This document shows positions 4,853-7,360 of a stretch of DNA of 7,360 nucleotides, one piece after another. Positions within the stretch are counted from its first letter, which is position 1. Each line of letters begins with the position of its first letter. The stretch is from Desulfocapsa sp. (lineage in GTDB: Bacteria > Desulfobacterota > Desulfobulbia > Desulfobulbales > Desulfocapsaceae): positions 1-7,360 of the forward strand of contig JAOZLM010000108.1 of the NCBI GenBank assembly GCA_029934815.1, in the 5' to 3' direction. The notes below the pieces were generated by a model. The model had not been told where the DNA came from. It made no database searches and saw nothing but the letters and a program-made list of their open reading frames with translations. The translations under genes were made by a program, and so were the position numbers.

Positions 4853-7284
4853 CTTCCGGTCTCCGTAAATGCAGGCAGTAAAACTTTAGCTACCTGGTCA
4901 TAATTACTGGCAAAATGTATTGTTAATCCTTCTTGTATATGATCGGGCAAACTCTCCACATCACCCCTGTTTGCTTCCGGCAGGATGAGTTCATTAATAT
5001 TATTTCGCTTGGCTGAGATTACTTTCTCTTTAATCCCTCCAACTGGCAGTACTTTTCCTGTGAGAGTTAACTCTCCGGTCATGGCAAGATTGCGTTTGAT
5101 TTTCTTCCCTAAGCCCAGACTTAATAAAGCAGAAGTCATGGTGATGCCGGCACTGGGGCCGTCTTTTGGTGTGGCACCTTCCGGTACATGGAGATGGATG
5201 AAATGATTCTTGTAGAAATCTTTCTTAACACCATATCTTTTCGCATTAGAGAGCAGAAAGCTGTAAGCAATTTCAGCAGATTCACGCATAACATCACCGA
5301 GCTGCCCTGTCTGTTTAAAACCGCCATTTTTTCGTTCAACAGCCGCTGCTTCAACGGCCAGTGTAACACCACCTAAAGCAGTCCATGCTAAACCTGTGAC
5401 CACTCCCACTCCCGTGATAAGTGATTCTTTTCTGAAAAATGGTTTGCCCAGATACTTTTCAAGGTTTTTAACAGTGACAGACACTTTTGCATCCGGTTCT
5501 TCCAGCAGTTTCACAACTGTCTTGCGCACAATTTTCAGGAGCTGTTTTTCGGTTTTCCTCACCCCTGCTTCTCTGGCATACCCTTCAATCAACAACTTAA
5601 GGGCAGCGTCACTGATTTTTAGCTGTCCTTTCTTTAAACCTGCTTTATTCAGTGCCTTAGGCCAGAGATGATTCCTGGCAATCTCCATTTTTTCTTCGGT
5701 AATATATCCGGAAAGACGAATCATTTCCATACGATCAAGAAGAGGACCGGGAATAGTATCCAGCTGATTGGCTGTACAGATAAAAAGAACCTTGGAAAGA
5801 TCCACCCGCAAATCGAGGTAATGATCAAGAAAATCAGCATTCTGTTCAGGATCGAGAACTTCAAGCAGTGCTGAGGCCGGATCCCCCCGAAAGGAAGCGC
5901 CGACCTTATCAATTTCATCAAGCATTATAACCGGATTTGCCGTTTTCGCCTCTTTTAAAGCCTGGACAAATTTTCCGGGCATGGATCCGATATATGTTCT
6001 TCTATGTCCTTTTATCTCGGCTTCATCCCGCATGCCGCCAAGACTAAATCGATAGAATTCACGCCCCATGGCATCAGCCACCGAACGGCCAATGGATGTT
6101 TTGCCAACTCCCGGTGGACCAACCAGCAGCATAATAGAACCAGCGATTTCCTTCTTATAAACACCAACCGCCAGAAATTCGATGATTCGTTCTTTCACAT
6201 CATTAAGCCCGTCATGATCACGATCAAGGATTTCTTTAGCCTGTTTTATCCCCAGCTTATCTTCTGAATAAACGCCCCAGGGTACAGAACTCATCCAGTC
6301 CAGGTAGTTTCTGGTAACCGCATACTCCTGTGATCCTTTTTCAAGAAAACTCAGTTTTTTCAACTCATCTTCAATACGGTCAGCGACAGCCTCGGGAGGG
6401 TGTAATTTCTCCAGCCGTTTTTCAAATTCTTCTGCGTCAGATTTTCTGTCTTCTTTTGTAATCCCCAACTCTTTCTGAATGGTTTTGAGTTGTTCTCGTA
6501 AGAAAAATTTTCGCTGTCGTTTATTAATCTTTGTGTTTACATCTTTACTGATTTCACCGTGTAATTTTGTAATTTCCACCTCTTTATTAAGCAGTGGAAA
6601 CACACGTTGCATCCGCTTTAAAACAGGTATAGTTTCAAGAACTTTTTGTAATTCATCCCCAGAGGCTGTGGTTAAAGTCGCAGCAAAATCGGTAAGGGGT
6701 GCAGGTTCATTTGGAGAAAAATACTGCAGGGCCTGTTTCAGTTCTTCACCGTGCAAAGGATTTGCCTGCACAAGTTCCTTCACAGCCGATATAATGGATA
6801 AGGCATACGCCCGGGTCTCTGTATCATCCATGGAGATCTGTTCATCACTCTCGTTTGGATACTCAACCTCAACAAGAAAAGGAACTTTTTTGCCGAGCCA
6901 GCGACGAATGCGAAAACGTTGCATTCCCTGGCAGATAAAATGAATATTCGACTCTTCCATGGTGGGTTTCAATACTTTCCCCATACATCCGATTGTGGCA
7001 AAATCTTCGGGTGCAGTTTCCTGGGCAGGAATATTACTGGTGTAGACAAGCCCCACCATTTTCTGTTCAGTCTCTCCAATTTTCTGGATAGTTTCTTTCC
7101 AGTACTCTCCTGAAAGAACAATTGGCTGCACCTGACCCGGGAAAAATGGCCTTGATGCTATGGGAATAAGGTAGAGATGTTTTGGATATATTTGAGTGGG
7201 TAACGCCATATCGTTTTGGATGCCGCCTTCAGTTATCACTTCCACTTCTGCATGTACTACATCCTTTGCACGTTTTTCTGTCAT
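4849..7284 (-). CDS. lon: ATP-dependent protease Lon (endopeptidase La)
   Basis: Cytoplasmic AAA+ serine protease that unfolds and degrades damaged and regulatory proteins as a homohexamer. The 811-residue product has the full LonA plan. The N-terminal substrate-binding domain covers about residues 37-235, with the family's FFPGQVQPI-like start. A helical linker follows to about 350. The ATPase domain has Walker A GPPGVGKT (389-396), Walker B VIMLDE (452-457), sensor-1 Asn506, the candidate arginine finger Arg518 in LLDRME, and sensor-2 Arg576 in GYAREAGVR. The protease domain has catalytic Ser711 in PKDGPSAG and Lys754 in GGIKEK, 43 residues apart as in E. coli Lon (S679/K722). It is slightly longer than the 784-residue E. 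coli protein, mainly through about 25 extra N-terminal residues. The first ATG is chosen because GGAG lies 9 bases upstream. It is first in a run with the DUF3465 gene and dgkA, and its stop overlaps the next start (ATGA). No key residue is missing. Confidence 0.98.
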   Translation of the reverse strand: MTEKRAKDVVHAEVEVITEGGIQNDMALPTQIYPKHLYLIPIASRPFFPGQVQPIVLSGEYWKETIQKIGETEQKMVGLVYTSNIPAQETAPEDFATIGCMGKVLKPTMEESNIHFICQGMQRFRIRRWLGKKVPFLVEVEYPNESDEQISMDDTETRAYALSIISAVKELVQANPLHGEELKQALQYFSPNEPAPLTDFAATLTTASGDELQKVLETIPVLKRMQRVFPLLNKEVEITKLHGEISKDVNTKINKRQRKFFLREQLKTIQKELGITKEDRKSDAEEFEKRLEKLHPPEAVADRIEDELKKLSFLEKGSQEYAVTRNYLDWMSSVPWGVYSEDKLGIKQAKEILDRDHDGLNDVKERIIEFLAVGVYKKEIAGSIMLLVGPPGVGKTSIGRSVADAMGREFYRFSLGGMRDEAEIKGHRRTYIGSMPGKFVQALKEAKTANPVIMLDEIDKVGASFRGDPASALLEVLDPEQNADFLDHYLDLRVDLSKVLFICTANQLDTIPGPLLDRMEMIRLSGYITEEKMEIARNHLWPKALNKAGLKKGQLKISDAALKLLIEGYAREAGVRKTEKQLLKIVRKTVVKLLEEPDAKVSVTVKNLEKYLGKPFFRKESLITGVGVVTGLAWTALGGVTLAVEAAAVERKNGGFKQTGQLGDVMRESAEIAYSFLLSNAKRYGVKKDFYKNHFIHLHVPEGATPKDGPSAGITMTSALLSLGLGKKIKRNLAMTGELTLTGKVLPVGGIKEKVISAKRNNINELILPEANRGDVESLPDHIQEGLTIHFASNYDQVAKVLLPAFTETGR

Positions 7285-7293
7285 GAATAGGTA

Positions 7294-7300
7294 CTCCTTT
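7294..7300 (-). promoter_or_regulatory. Ribosome binding site of lon
   Basis: On the minus strand AAAGGAG lies 9 bases before the ATG at 7284. This supports that start over the internal Met26. The remaining bases up to 7360 show no convincing sigma-70 promoter and no sigma-32 heat-shock pattern, so the lon promoter may lie beyond the window edge. Confidence 0.7.
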
Positions 7301-7360
7301 TGGCTATACTTAACATTTTCAATACCATAGCAATAGTGTATCAGTTGCAGACAGCAGAAC

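Noticed and set aside
6479..6943. Long plus-strand open frame of 154 codons
   Set aside because: It lies wholly antisense to the conserved Lon N-terminal region and its translation is serine/cysteine/arginine-rich without family motifs; an antisense shadow.

Overview
The window is about 7.4 kb of an ordinary-looking Gram-negative chromosome in which every recognisable gene lies on the minus strand. Signal peptides, a periplasmic binding protein, a hybrid kinase with a periplasmic sensor domain and a proteobacterial-type DgkA all indicate a cell with an inner membrane and a periplasm. The pairing of a phosphonate-type binding protein with a sensor kinase, and the style of the Lon protein, suggest Desulfobacterota (Desulfobulbales-like). 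A gammaproteobacterium is also possible, and the sequence alone does not settle it.

Layout in the direction of transcription, from high to low coordinates. (1) lon (7284-4849), encoding an 811-residue ATP-dependent protease, is preceded by a good ribosome binding site. (2) A secreted DUF3465 protein (4852-4403) starts inside the lon stop codon (ATGA overlap). (3) dgkA (4422-4051), encoding diacylglycerol kinase, overlaps the DUF3465 gene by 20 bases. These three form a tightly packed, probably translationally coupled operon. (4) Bases 4050-3691 look intergenic to an ORF caller, but they hold a decayed gene. Two reading frames joined by one frameshift carry N-terminal and central motifs of the phytase-like esterase family (PF13449 type), with an internal deletion and no C-terminal half. 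(5) Bases 3690-3533 are a leader region with a 10-bp palindrome and two overlapping potential hairpins. (6) A PhnD-like periplasmic binding protein (3532-2510, TTG start) is followed after 16 bases by (7) a 755-residue hybrid histidine kinase (2493-226) with dCache-like sensor, HAMP, HisKA, HATPase and receiver domains. (8) Bases 1-225 contain no convincing gene but two small inverted repeats.

Genes 1-3 are housekeeping functions: protein quality control, lipid recycling and an unknown envelope protein. Genes 6-7 look like a sensory pair. The binding protein has no ABC permease or ATPase beside it and is co-transcribed with a membrane kinase, so it may present a ligand to the kinase rather than feed a transporter. 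The kinase ends in a receiver domain with no HPt or output domain, so its phosphorelay partner must be encoded elsewhere.

I found no CRISPR array, tRNA, rRNA, intact mobile element or clear new defence system. The observations most worth checking are the binding protein/kinase pair, the cryptic pseudogene and the leader structure between them.
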